A stretch of DNA of 64,000 bases, from positions 62,001 through 126,000 of the forward strand of contig NZ_JAJIRP010000005.1 of the NCBI RefSeq assembly GCF_025717555.1. Reading direction: 5' to 3'. Source of the stretch: Paucibacter sp. B2R-40 (GTDB lineage: Bacteria; Pseudomonadota; Gammaproteobacteria; Burkholderiales; Burkholderiaceae_C). Below are positions 56,648 to 64,000 of the stretch, one piece after another; the stretch's first letter is position 1; each line of letters opens with the position of its first letter. Both the position numbers and the translations under genes were made by a program. A model generated the notes under the pieces. The model was not told where the DNA came from and did no database searches. It saw only the letters and a program-made list of their open reading frames with translations.

Positions 56648-58351
56648 TCACGGCGCCGGCTCGCCCGCCTGTGGACTGGCAAGCGAGCCATCGCGCACCA
56701 GGCGCCGCAAGATTTTGCCGAGATTGGACTTGGGCAGCGGCTCGTCACGGAACTCGACGAACTTCGGCATTTTGTAGCCCGTCAAATGCTGCCGGCAATG
56801 GGCAAGCAAGGTCTGCGCAGTCAATGCGGCGTCGCTGCGCACGACGACGATCTTGACCACTTCGCCCGAGCGCTCGTCAGCCACGCCGATGGCGGCCACT
56901 TCGGCCACGCCAGGGTGCAGCGCGACAACGTCCTCGATCTGATTCGGGAAGACCTTGAAGCCCGAGACAATGATCATGTCTTTCTTGCGGTCGGTGAGCT
57001 TGAACCAGCCGCGTTCGTCCATGAAGCCCATATCGCCGGTGCGCAGCCAGCCCTCGCGGGTGAAGGCAAGGGCGGTCTCCTGCGGCAGATGCCAGTAGCC
57101 GACCATCATTTGTGGGCCGCGCAAGCAGATCTCGCCGACCTCGTTCGGGGCCAACGGCTGCCCGTCTTCACCCAGCACGCAGGCCTGCGTCGATGAGATC
57201 GGCATGCCTATCATGCCGGTCCAGTCCTGGATGTCCAGCGGGTTGGCGATCGCGCCGGGCGAGGTCTCCGTCAAGCCATAGGACTCGACGATGGGGATGC
57301 CGGTAGCCTGCTGCCAACGCTGCGCCACCACACGCTGTACGGCCATACCGCCCGCGTTGGCCATCTTCAGGCTGCGGGTGTCCACCTCGATGAAGCCAGG
57401 TGCGTCCAGCAAGGCTCGGTAGAGCGTGTTGACACCGATGATGGCCGTGAACGGCTGCTGTTTCAGCGTATGAATGAAGGACGGCATATCGCGCGGGTTG
57501 GCGACCAGGATGTTGAGCGCTCCGATCTTCAGAAACACCAGGCTCGAGCACAGCGCGTAGATGTGATACAGCGGCAGCGGGCAGACGAAAGTCTCCTTGC
57601 CCACGGCCATCTTGGGTCCGATCCACGCCGACACCTGCTGCACATTGGCCACCATATTGCCGTGGCTCAGCATGGCCCCTTTGGCCACGCCGGTGGTGCC
57701 GCCGGTGTATTGCAAAAAGGCGATATCGGCAGGCGCCAGCGGAACCTCTTGCAGGCTCAGCGCATGGCCCGCGCGCAAGGCCGCATTGAATTCGACGGCT
57801 CCGGGAATACGCCAGCTTGGCACTTTCTTCTGCACGTACTTCAGCACCGCATTGGTGAGCACTTGCTTGAACAGCGGGAACATATCGCCGACCTCGGTGC
57901 TGACGACAGCCAGCTTCAGCGCCGGATTGCGTTGCAGCACCTGCTGCACTGTCTGGGCGAAGTTCTCGAGCACCACGATGGCTGCCGCGCCCGAGTCCAG
58001 CAATTGGTGCTCAAGCTCGGTGGCCGTGTATTGCGGGTTGACGTTCACGACGATCAAACCCGCCCGCAGCGCGCCGAACATCGCCACCGGGTACTGCAGC
58101 AGATTGGGCAGCATGATCGCCAGACGCTCGCCCTTGCGCAGTGCCAGCGACTGCTGCAGCCAAGCCGCGAAGGCCCGGCTTTCGCGCTCAAGCTCGGCGT
58201 AGCTGATCTGCACGCCCATGCTGCTGAAGGCCGCCAAGCCGGCGAAGCGCCCGCAGGTCGTCAGCAACAGGTCGGCCAGCGAAGCGAACTCGCCCACATT
58301 GACCTCGGGTGGAACGCCCGCCGGGTAATCATTCAACCAGACCCGTTCCAT
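56648..58351 (-). CDS. fadD: Long-chain fatty acid-CoA ligase (FadD)
   Basis: This 567-residue enzyme activates long-chain fatty acids with ATP and CoA for beta-oxidation. The AMP-binding motif is LQYTGGTTGVAKGAMLSHGN, the acceptor motif SYGLTETSPGA, and the C-terminal lysine segment LPKSNLGKILRR. The N-terminal linker and length match E. coli FadD. It converges with the histidine kinase gene across 63 bp. A coiled-coil protein gene lies upstream on the same strand. Confidence 0.95.
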   Translation of the reverse strand: MERVWLNDYPAGVPPEVNVGEFASLADLLLTTCGRFAGLAAFSSMGVQISYAELERESRAFAAWLQQSLALRKGERLAIMLPNLLQYPVAMFGALRAGLIVVNVNPQYTATELEHQLLDSGAAAIVVLENFAQTVQQVLQRNPALKLAVVSTEVGDMFPLFKQVLTNAVLKYVQKKVPSWRIPGAVEFNAALRAGHALSLQEVPLAPADIAFLQYTGGTTGVAKGAMLSHGNMVANVQQVSAWIGPKMAVGKETFVCPLPLYHIYALCSSLVFLKIGALNILVANPRDMPSFIHTLKQQPFTAIIGVNTLYRALLDAPGFIEVDTRSLKMANAGGMAVQRVVAQRWQQATGIPIVESYGLTETSPGAIANPLDIQDWTGMIGMPISSTQACVLGEDGQPLAPNEVGEICLRGPQMMVGYWHLPQETALAFTREGWLRTGDMGFMDERGWFKLTDRKKDMIIVSGFKVFPNQIEDVVALHPGVAEVAAIGVADERSGEVVKIVVVRSDAALTAQTLLAHCRQHLTGYKMPKFVEFRDEPLPKSNLGKILRRLVRDGSLASPQAGEPAP

Positions 58352-58462
58352 GGTTTACACCCTCGGCTGAACCGCCCCGAACGCAAAAGCACAGCGCAAA
58401 TCAGACGATGGCGGCAAGCCCAAACCTGGGCGCTGCGCTCTGACCTGCGCTCGGGACCGCTT

Positions 58463-58747
58463 TCAGACTTGGGATTTGAAGTAGTTGAAGGAATGCACGA
58501 ACGCGTCGCGCATCTTGTCCATATCGGCCACCAAGGCGTCCCAGCGGTCTTCGCCTGCGGCCTTCATATCTTCCAGCTTGGCGGCGGCCGCCTTGGATTG
58601 TTCGCGCAAGCGCGTCACTTCTTCCCTGTACTTGGCGCGCGCTTCTTCCTTCGCGTCCTTCGCCTTGGCGTCGACCGCATCCATCTTCGCGTTCAAGGCA
58701 TCAAGCTGGTTCTTCATCTTCTGGACATACTCTTCACGATTTGTCAT
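58463..58747 (-). CDS. Small coiled-coil protein of unknown function
   Basis: This 94-residue protein is almost wholly charged helix with heptad-like spacing (MTNREEYVQKMKNQLDALNA, then KAKDAKEEARAKYREEVTRL). It ends in an aromatic tail HSFNYFKSQV. It has no signal or membrane segment. AAGGAG lies 9 bases before the ATG. Similar proteins are, as I recall, annotated hypothetical. It lies 111 bp upstream of fadD on the same strand and may share its transcript. Confidence 0.8.
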   Translation of the reverse strand: MTNREEYVQKMKNQLDALNAKMDAVDAKAKDAKEEARAKYREEVTRLREQSKAAAAKLEDMKAAGEDRWDALVADMDKMRDAFVHSFNYFKSQV

Positions 58748-59069
58748 GGCACGGCTCCTTGGGGTTTGATAGGCAAAATTTGCAACTGCTTTGACAGCAA
58801 TTTAGCCCTCGCCGCCTTGCTGCACTGTGCGTTGGCGAACACAGAATGCTTACTCTTCAGCCCCCACCCAAGGTCTTGCCAAATTCGACGCGGGGTGGCC
58901 TGTGCCCGTTCGACCGCTGCGCCAGACTGCTCACTCCGCCTGCTTGTATGCCTGCCCCTGATAAAATCATCGCCAGCGGGCTGAATGCGACCGAATCGCT
59001 GACAGGCAAGTATTTGCATGGATTGGGATTCAAGCTCAAACAATGAATAAGCTTAAGAATCGATAGCGG
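58748..59069. other. 322-bp intergenic region upstream of gmk
   Basis: No gene is supported. It holds the divergent promoters of the coiled-coil gene and of gmk-rpoZ. One candidate promoter element is listed at 58959-58967; nothing else stands out. Confidence 0.6.
58959..58967 (+). promoter_or_regulatory. Possible extended -10 promoter for gmk-rpoZ
   Basis: TGATAAAAT fits an extended -10 element (TGN then TATAAT-like). No good -35 is seen. It would give a leader of about 100 nt before gmk. Confidence 0.3.
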
Positions 59070-59690
59070 ATGGAATACCCAGGCAATTTATTCGTCGTAG
59101 CAGCACCCAGTGGGGCAGGTAAATCCAGCTTGGTCAAGGCCTTGCTGGAGCTTGACGCCAAGTTGGACGTCTCGATCTCGCACACCTCGCGCGCACCGCG
59201 CGGCCAAGAGCAACATGGCCGCGAATATTGGTTCACCAGTGTCGAGGAATTCAGGGCGATGGCCGCACGCGGCGAGTTCTTCGAATGGGCCGAGGTGCAC
59301 GGCAATCTCTACGGCACCTCGCGCGCCGCGATCGAAGCACGCATGGCCCACGGCGACGATGTAGTGTTGGAAATTGACTTCCAGGGCGCGCTGCAGATCA
59401 AGCAACTGTTCCCCTATGCGGTCTTGGTTTTCATCTTGCCGCCGAGTTGGGAAGAGCTGGAACAGCGCCTGAATCGTCGCGGCGACACCGACCCTGCGGT
59501 GATTGCGCGACGCATGGCCAACGCACGCATTGAGGTCGCGCAGGCCCAAAAGTTCGATTTTGTGGTGGTAAATGCCGTCTTTGACACCGCTGTTTTTGAT
59601 TTGAAGGCGATTGTTCACGCGCAGCGGTTAAAATACGCGGCTCAGCGCCGAAACCGGTCAGCCGTTTTCCTGGCGCTTGATCTGCCCTAG
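59070..59690 (+). CDS. gmk: Guanylate kinase
   Basis: This 206-residue enzyme phosphorylates GMP to GDP. The P-loop is APSGAGKSS at residues 12-20, followed by [20 protein letters not shown] (GMP-binding) and [15 protein letters not shown]. Length is standard. It is followed by rpoZ 32 bp downstream, then spoT, a conserved order in proteobacteria. Confidence 0.97.
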   Translation: MEYPGNLFVVAAPSGAGKSSLVKALLELDAKLDVSISHTSRAPRGQEQHGREYWFTSVEEFRAMAARGEFFEWAEVHGNLYGTSRAAIEARMAHGDDVVLEIDFQGALQIKQLFPYAVLVFILPPSWEELEQRLNRRGDTDPAVIARRMANARIEVAQAQKFDFVVVNAVFDTAVFDLKAIVHAQRLKYAAQRRNRSAVFLALDLP

Positions 59691-59722
59691 CTTTTCACCG
59701 AACACCTGTACTGGAACCCAAA

Positions 59723-59926
59723 ATGGCCCGCATCACTGTCGAAGACTGCCTGACCAAGATCCCTAATCGCTTCCAGTTGGTGCTCGCTGCAACCTACCGC
59801 GCTCGCATGTTGAGCCAAGGTCACACACCAAAAATCGAGAGCAAGAACAAGCCAGGCGTAACCGCCTTGCGCGAAATTGCCGCCGGCGAAGTTGGCATCG
59901 AGATGCTGCGCAAGGTGCCGGTCTAA
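59723..59926 (+). CDS. rpoZ: RNA polymerase omega subunit
   Basis: This 67-residue protein begins [20 protein letters not shown], followed by AATYRARML and [17 protein letters not shown], the omega subunit hallmarks. Omega assists RNA polymerase assembly and, with DksA, ppGpp response. A GGAACCC site precedes the ATG. It sits between gmk and spoT, followed by a terminator. Confidence 0.97.
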   Translation: MARITVEDCLTKIPNRFQLVLAATYRARMLSQGHTPKIESKNKPGVTALREIAAGEVGIEMLRKVPV

Positions 59927-59956
59927 GCCGCACCAAGCGATAAATTTCGCTGTACG

Positions 59957-59976
59957 CGGGCGCCTTCGGGCGCCCG
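59957..59976 (+). terminator. Rho-independent terminator with UUCG tetraloop after rpoZ
   Basis: CGGGCGCC and GGCGCCCG pair over 8 bp around a TTCG loop, followed by T-rich TTGTCGTTTCTT. It lies about 30 bp after the rpoZ stop, so gmk-rpoZ transcription should end or be reduced before spoT. Confidence 0.9.
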
Positions 59977-60036
59977 TTGTCGTTTCTTGGCGCCGCGCGC
60001 CGAACGACATCGCCGCTGATGCGTTAAATTAGGCTC

Positions 60037-62325
60037 ATGGGTTTTAGATCATTTGCTGCCTCCCGTTTGCCAGCGGCGCTCACCGGACTGTCGGGTTTGC
60101 GCACGCCGCCTGAGCCAACTGCCGCCGAAGCGGCGTCCTTCGATGCACTCTTGCATCGCCTGAGTTATCTGCCCAAGGCAGATATCAAGCGAGTGCGCGA
60201 GGCCTACAAATTCGCCGATGAGGCGCATCTGGGGCAGTTCCGCGCCAGCGGAGAGCCTTACATCACTCATCCGATCGCGGTGGCCGGCATCTGCGCGGAA
60301 TGGCGGCTCGATGCGCAGGCCATCATGGCCGCGCTGATGCATGACGCAATGGAAGATTGCGGCGTCACCAAGACCGAGTTGATCGAGCGCTTCGAGGCAC
60401 CCACCGCCGAGTTGGTGGACGGCCTGACCAAGCTGGACAAGCTGCAGTTCTCGACCAAGGAAGAATCGCAGGCCGAGAGCTTTCGCAAAATGCTGCTGGC
60501 GATGGCCCGCGATGTGCGGGTGATCTTGATCAAGCTGGCCGACCGTTTGCACAATATGCGCACGATGGAGGCGATGGCCGCCATCAAGCGCCGCCGCATT
60601 GCGCGCGAAACGCTGGACATCTACGCCCCGATTGCGCATCGCCTGGGCCTGAACCAGATTTACCGCGAGCTGCAAGACCTGTCCTTCCAGCATCTCAACC
60701 CATGGCGCCACGCCGCCTTGAGCAAGGCCATCTCGAAAGCGCGCGGCAATCGGCGCGATCTGGTGTCGCGAATTGAAAAAGATGTGCTGAAGGCCTTTGA
60801 GGGCGCGCAGTACAAGGCCGAAATCGACGGCCGCGAGAAGACCATCTACTCCATCTACAAAAAGATGAAGGACAAGCACCTGAGCTTTGCTCAGGTCAGC
60901 GATATCTTCGGGTTTCGGGTGGTGGTGGTCGACCTGCCGCACTGCTATCTGAGCCTGGGCGTGCTGCATCAGCTCTACAAGCCGCAACCGGGCCGCTTCA
61001 AGGACTACATCGCCATCCCCAAGCCAAATGGCTATCAGTCGCTGCACACCACGCTGGTGAGCCCGCTGGGCACGCCGGTGGAATTCCAGATTCGCACCGA
61101 GGCCATGCATATGGTGGCCGAAAAAGGTGTCGCCGCACATTGGCTCTACAAAGACAGCGGCGGCGCCCATAGCGCGCAGCAAATGGGCGCGCGCTGGCTG
61201 CAGTCCTTGATCGAAATCCAAGATGAAACCCGCGACGCTAACGAGTTCCTTGAGCATGTCAAGATCGACTTGTTCCCGGACGCCGTCTACGTCTTCACGC
61301 CCAAGTCCAAGATCATGGCCCTGCCCAAGGGCGCCACGCCGGTGGACTTTGCCTACGCGATCCACTCCGATGTGGGTGACCATTGCGTCGCCGCGCAAAT
61401 CAATGGCGAGGCCGTGCCTTTGCGAACCGAGTTGCGCAGCGGCGATGTGATCGAGATCGTCACCGCCGCCGGGGCGCGCCCGAATCCTGCCTGGCTGAGC
61501 TTTGTGCGCACCGGCCGCGCCCGCTCCAAGATCCGCCACTTTTTGAAGAATTTGGAGCAGGACGAGTCGCGCGATTTGGGCGAGAAGATGCTCTCGCAGG
61601 CGCTGCGTGCCGAAGGGCTGGCTTTGCCCAGCCTGCATGAAGATGCCGAAGAGGCCGAAGGCACCGACAGTGCCGCCCAGCTTTGGCAGCAACTGGCGCG
61701 TTGGGCCGGCAATCGCCATGTGGACGAGCTGCTGGTGGAAATCGGGCTGGGCCGCAAGATCGCCACCATCGTGGCCAAAAAACTCGCACGCATGCTGTCT
61801 GCCCAAGGCCAGCGCCCCGACGCCGTGATGCTCAGCATGGGGCGCTTTGCCGCCGATGCCGAGCCGGCCCAGGGTCAGGTCACGCTGGACGGCAGCGAAG
61901 GCGCCTCGGTGCGCCTGGCAAGTTGTTGCCGCCCGATCCCTGGCGACGAGGTCAAGGGCTATCTGGGTCGCGGCGAGGGGCTGCTGGTCCACACGGCCGA
62001 ATGCCAAGTTGGCCGCAAGCTGTTTGCTCGTGACAGCGAGCATTGGATCGCGGTCCACTGGGCCGACGAGTTGACCCGCCCCTTCGAGGCCGCTGTCTCA
62101 TTACTGCTCAACAACGGCAAAGGCGTGCTGGCGCAAGTGGCCGCCGCTGTCAGCGCGGCCGAAGCCGACATCACGCATATTTTGATGAGCGATGAGTCGC
62201 AGCAGCGCGAAACCGCCGAAATGAACTTGCTGCTGTCGGTGCGTGACCGGCTGCACCTGGCCGATGTGCTGCGCACCTTGAAACGCTCGCCCGCCGTGCT
62301 GCGGGTTTGGCGGGTCAAGCCCTAG
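60037..62325 (+). CDS. spoT: Bifunctional (p)ppGpp synthetase/hydrolase SpoT
   Basis: This 762-residue Rel/SpoT protein makes and degrades (p)ppGpp. The HD hydrolase domain has GEPYITHPIAVAGI, MHDAMEDCGVTK and KLADRLHNMRTM. The synthetase domain has REKTIYSIYKKMKDK and DIFGFRVVV with QSLHTTLVSPLGTPVEFQIR. TGS (about 400-465: VYVFTPKSKIMALPKGATPVDFAYAIHSDVG) and a C-terminal ACT domain follow. The intact HD and the SpoT-type context (gmk-rpoZ-spoT) support bifunctionality. Its stop overlaps the convergent greB stop by 4 bp. Confidence 0.96.
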   Translation: MGFRSFAASRLPAALTGLSGLRTPPEPTAAEAASFDALLHRLSYLPKADIKRVREAYKFADEAHLGQFRASGEPYITHPIAVAGICAEWRLDAQAIMAALMHDAMEDCGVTKTELIERFEAPTAELVDGLTKLDKLQFSTKEESQAESFRKMLLAMARDVRVILIKLADRLHNMRTMEAMAAIKRRRIARETLDIYAPIAHRLGLNQIYRELQDLSFQHLNPWRHAALSKAISKARGNRRDLVSRIEKDVLKAFEGAQYKAEIDGREKTIYSIYKKMKDKHLSFAQVSDIFGFRVVVVDLPHCYLSLGVLHQLYKPQPGRFKDYIAIPKPNGYQSLHTTLVSPLGTPVEFQIRTEAMHMVAEKGVAAHWLYKDSGGAHSAQQMGARWLQSLIEIQDETRDANEFLEHVKIDLFPDAVYVFTPKSKIMALPKGATPVDFAYAIHSDVGDHCVAAQINGEAVPLRTELRSGDVIEIVTAAGARPNPAWLSFVRTGRARSKIRHFLKNLEQDESRDLGEKMLSQALRAEGLALPSLHEDAEEAEGTDSAAQLWQQLARWAGNRHVDELLVEIGLGRKIATIVAKKLARMLSAQGQRPDAVMLSMGRFAADAEPAQGQVTLDGSEGASVRLASCCRPIPGDEVKGYLGRGEGLLVHTAECQVGRKLFARDSEHWIAVHWADELTRPFEAAVSLLLNNGKGVLAQVAAAVSAAEADITHILMSDESQQRETAEMNLLLSVRDRLHLADVLRTLKRSPAVLRVWRVKP

Positions 62326-62900
62326 CCTTGGTCCTTGGTTTGAGCCTTGGGCGCGGGGTAACGCACTTCCAGCACCTCGATCTGCTCGAGGCCTCCCGGC
62401 GTCAATAACTGCAATTCGTCACCCTCGCGTGACTTCAGCAGCACCCGGGCTATCGGCGCAATCCAGCTGACTTCACCGGCAAGACTGTTCGACTCATCGA
62501 TGCCCTTGATGGTGATGGTGCGCTCCTCCCCTTTGGCGTTGGAGTAGGTCACGGTCGCACCAAAAAAAACCTGGTCTTTGCCATAGTGGAGGCTGGGGTC
62601 GGCGACCTCGGCGATGTCCAGCCGCTTGGTCAGAAAACGCAAGCGACGATCAATTTCGCGAAGGCGCTTCTTGCCGTACAGATAGTCGCCATTTTCGGAG
62701 CGGTCACCGTTCTTGGCGGCCCAGGAAACGATCTCGACGATCTTGGGCCGCTCCTCGTCCAGCAGCGTCATAAACTCCGCCCGCATGCAGGCATAGCCCT
62801 CGGGGGTCATGTAGTTGCGCGTCCCCTGCGGCAAAGCGGGCAGTGCGCCCTCTTCCTCATCGTCTTGGTTGTCGCTTTCTTTGGTGAATGCCTTGTTCAT
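62322..62900 (-). CDS. greB: Transcription elongation factor GreB
   Basis: This 192-residue protein rescues backtracked RNA polymerase. An acidic N-terminal extension (about 10-20) precedes NYMTPEGYACMRAEFMTLLDEERPKIVEIV and SWAAKNGDRSENGDYLYGKK, the coiled-coil tip with its acidic residues. A FKBP-like C-terminal domain (FFGATVTYSN, SWIAPIARVLL) follows. The ATG at 62900 begins MNKAFTKE. GREB-type signature KNGDRSENGDY supports GreB over GreA. Confidence 0.96.
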   Translation of the reverse strand: MNKAFTKESDNQDDEEEGALPALPQGTRNYMTPEGYACMRAEFMTLLDEERPKIVEIVSWAAKNGDRSENGDYLYGKKRLREIDRRLRFLTKRLDIAEVADPSLHYGKDQVFFGATVTYSNAKGEERTITIKGIDESNSLAGEVSWIAPIARVLLKSREGDELQLLTPGGLEQIEVLEVRYPAPKAQTKDQG

Positions 62901-62954
62901 GCGTGTATTGTGGCGCCAAGCCAATCATCGATGCACTTCAACCAGGTTCAAACA

Positions 62955-64000
62955 ATGAGCAATCAAGCTGCCGGCGGCCCTCTGCAAGGTCTGCGCGTGA
63001 TCGAGATGGCCGGCATCGGCCCGGCGCCGTTCTGTGGCCGGATGTTGGCCGACATGGGCGCCGACGTGATCGTGATCGAGCGGCCCATGGCCTTGAGGGG
63101 TTTGAACACCGGCAACGCGATCAACCGCGGCAAACGTTCGCTCAGCTTGAACCTGAAGTCGCCAATGGGTTTGCAGGCCGCCACCCTGCTGATCAACAGC
63201 GCCAGCGCGCTGATCGAGGGCTATAGGCCCGGCGTGATGGAGCAGTTGGGTCTGGCGCCTGCTGCCTTCGAGGCCAGCAATCCCAAGCTGGTGTTTGGGC
63301 GCGTCACTGGCTGGGGCCAGACCGGTCCCCTCGCTCAAGCCCCCGGACACGACATCAACTACGTCGCCCTGAGTGGCGTGAGCTCGATCGCCTCACGCGC
63401 AGGCACTGCGCCCAGCCTGCCCGCCACCTTGATCGGCGACATGGCCGGCGGCGCGATGTTTCTCGCCTTTGGCCTGCTCTGCGCCATTCTGGAGGCCCAG
63501 CGCAGCGGACGCGGCCAGGTCGTGGATGCGGCGATGATAGACGGCGTCGGCGCGCTCAGCGGCCTGATCCATTCGATGCGGGGCAGTGGCATGTGGCCGG
63601 CAGCAGCAGGGCAAAACCTGTTTCTGCACAGCTCGCCCTTTTACGACAGCTTCGAATGCTTAGACGGCCGCTACATCACCCTGGGCGCGATCGAGCCGCA
63701 GTTCTACCGCGAAATGCTGCGCTTGCTGGAGTTGAGCGATGTCGACCCAACGCAGCAATATGACGCAAGCCAATGGCCGGCGCTGCGATTGCGGGTGGCG
63801 GCACGCATCAAAAGCAAATCACGCGAGCAATGGTGCGCGCTGCTGGAAGGCTCGGACGCCTGCTTCGCACCGGTCTTGACGCTTGATGAAGCGGCCGAGC
63901 ATGCACAAAACCGCGCGCGCGGCAACTTTGTGGAGGTAAGTGGCGAGCTTCAAGCTGCTGCCGCGCCGCGCTTTTCACGCAGCGAGACTCGCTCGCCTCA
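62955..64000 (+). CDS. CaiB/BaiF CoA-transferase family, alpha-methylacyl-CoA racemase-like (partial)
   Basis: The frame starts with ATG at 62955 and is open to the window end (about 348 codons seen; the 3' end is missing). The translation begins MSNQAAGGPLQGLRVIEMAG and continues with IGPAPFCGRMLADMGADVIV, then reaches GRVTGWGQTGPLAQAPGHDI followed by NYVALSGVSS. GWGQTGP and GHDINY are the AMACR signature with the catalytic aspartate region. It should interconvert (R)- and (S)-2-methylacyl-CoA or carry out related CoA chemistry. It is divergent from greB across 54 bp. Confidence 0.92.
   Translation, partial: MSNQAAGGPLQGLRVIEMAGIGPAPFCGRMLADMGADVIVIERPMALRGLNTGNAINRGKRSLSLNLKSPMGLQAATLLINSASALIEGYRPGVMEQLGLAPAAFEASNPKLVFGRVTGWGQTGPLAQAPGHDINYVALSGVSSIASRAGTAPSLPATLIGDMAGGAMFLAFGLLCAILEAQRSGRGQVVDAAMIDGVGALSGLIHSMRGSGMWPAAAGQNLFLHSSPFYDSFECLDGRYITLGAIEPQFYREMLRLLELSDVDPTQQYDASQWPALRLRVAARIKSKSREQWCALLEGSDACFAPVLTLDEAAEHAQNRARGNFVEVSGELQAAAAPRFSRSETRSP

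Noticed and set aside
57470-58984. Long plus-strand frame antisense to fadD and the coiled-coil gene
   Set aside because: It spans two real minus-strand genes and shows no domain.
60049-62058. Very long open frame antisense to spoT (over 600 codons)
   Set aside because: It mirrors the sense gene in a GC-rich genome, has no family features, and spoT is certain.

Overview
The window is GC-rich chromosomal DNA of a betaproteobacterium, most likely order Burkholderiales (Comamonadaceae / Sphaerotilaceae-like). This rests on protein families and gene order: a TctABC transporter with Bug-type binding proteins, a phaC-phaA-phaB operon, fkpB-ispH, radC-smr, gmk-rpoZ-spoT with convergent greB, rph-rdgB-hemW beside a PP2C phosphatase and a Ser/Thr kinase, and a lapD-lapG pair. 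I see no insertion sequence, prophage, CRISPR array or rRNA. The only RNA gene recognised is one tRNA-Ser(CGA). It looks like core chromosome with accessory operons set among housekeeping genes.

Layout. 0-5.7 kb (minus): an acyl-CoA synthetase of the oxalyl-CoA synthetase type, two tandem periplasmic binding proteins, tctB and tctA. 6.2-9.1 kb (minus): a YncE-like beta-propeller, a polysaccharide deacetylase and a fatty acid hydroxylase superfamily protein in overlapping frames. 9.3-13.0 kb (minus): a membrane histidine kinase, a shrunken receiver domain and a receiver-GGDEF protein. 13.3-17.2 kb (minus): phaC-phaA-phaB. 17.3-20.1 kb: a small membrane protein, pgeF, maiA, a Nudix hydrolase and a small exported protein. 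20.2-22.8 kb (minus): lapG-lapD. 22.9-31 kb (mostly plus): HDOD protein, a second PHA synthase overlapping a PaaK-like adenylating enzyme, a small cytochrome c, DUF2252, patatin and sodC. 31-36 kb: a PEP mutase-like enzyme, an Ada/AlkA fusion and two multi-span membrane proteins. 36-40.9 kb: tRNA-Ser beside serS, ispH, fkpB, radC, smr and a truncated globin. 40.9-47.4 kb: flhG with a GGDEF protein, cheR-cheD-cheB, and an EAL-CBS-GGDEF protein. 47.4-53 kb: hemW, rdgB, rph, PP2C, Ser/Thr kinase and yicC. 53-58.7 kb: a beta-lactamase-like lipoprotein divergent from an OmpR/EnvZ-type pair, fadD and a coiled-coil protein. 58.9-64 kb: gmk-rpoZ, spoT, greB and a CaiB/BaiF CoA transferase cut by the window edge.

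Four themes link the genes. (1) Carbon storage and acyl-CoA metabolism: phaCAB, a second phaC, fadD, two other adenylating enzymes and an AMACR-like protein. (2) Cyclic di-GMP: four GGDEF-domain proteins, one of them a degenerate LapD receptor paired with its LapG protease. (3) Motility control: flhG and cheRDB. (4) Signalling: two histidine kinases, an STPK/PP2C pair and SpoT. The least ordinary observations are the receiver-like miniprotein without a phosphoacceptor, the phaC2/adenylating-enzyme overlap, lapDG without a visible adhesin, and four 10-12 bp triplicated repeats in or near genes.
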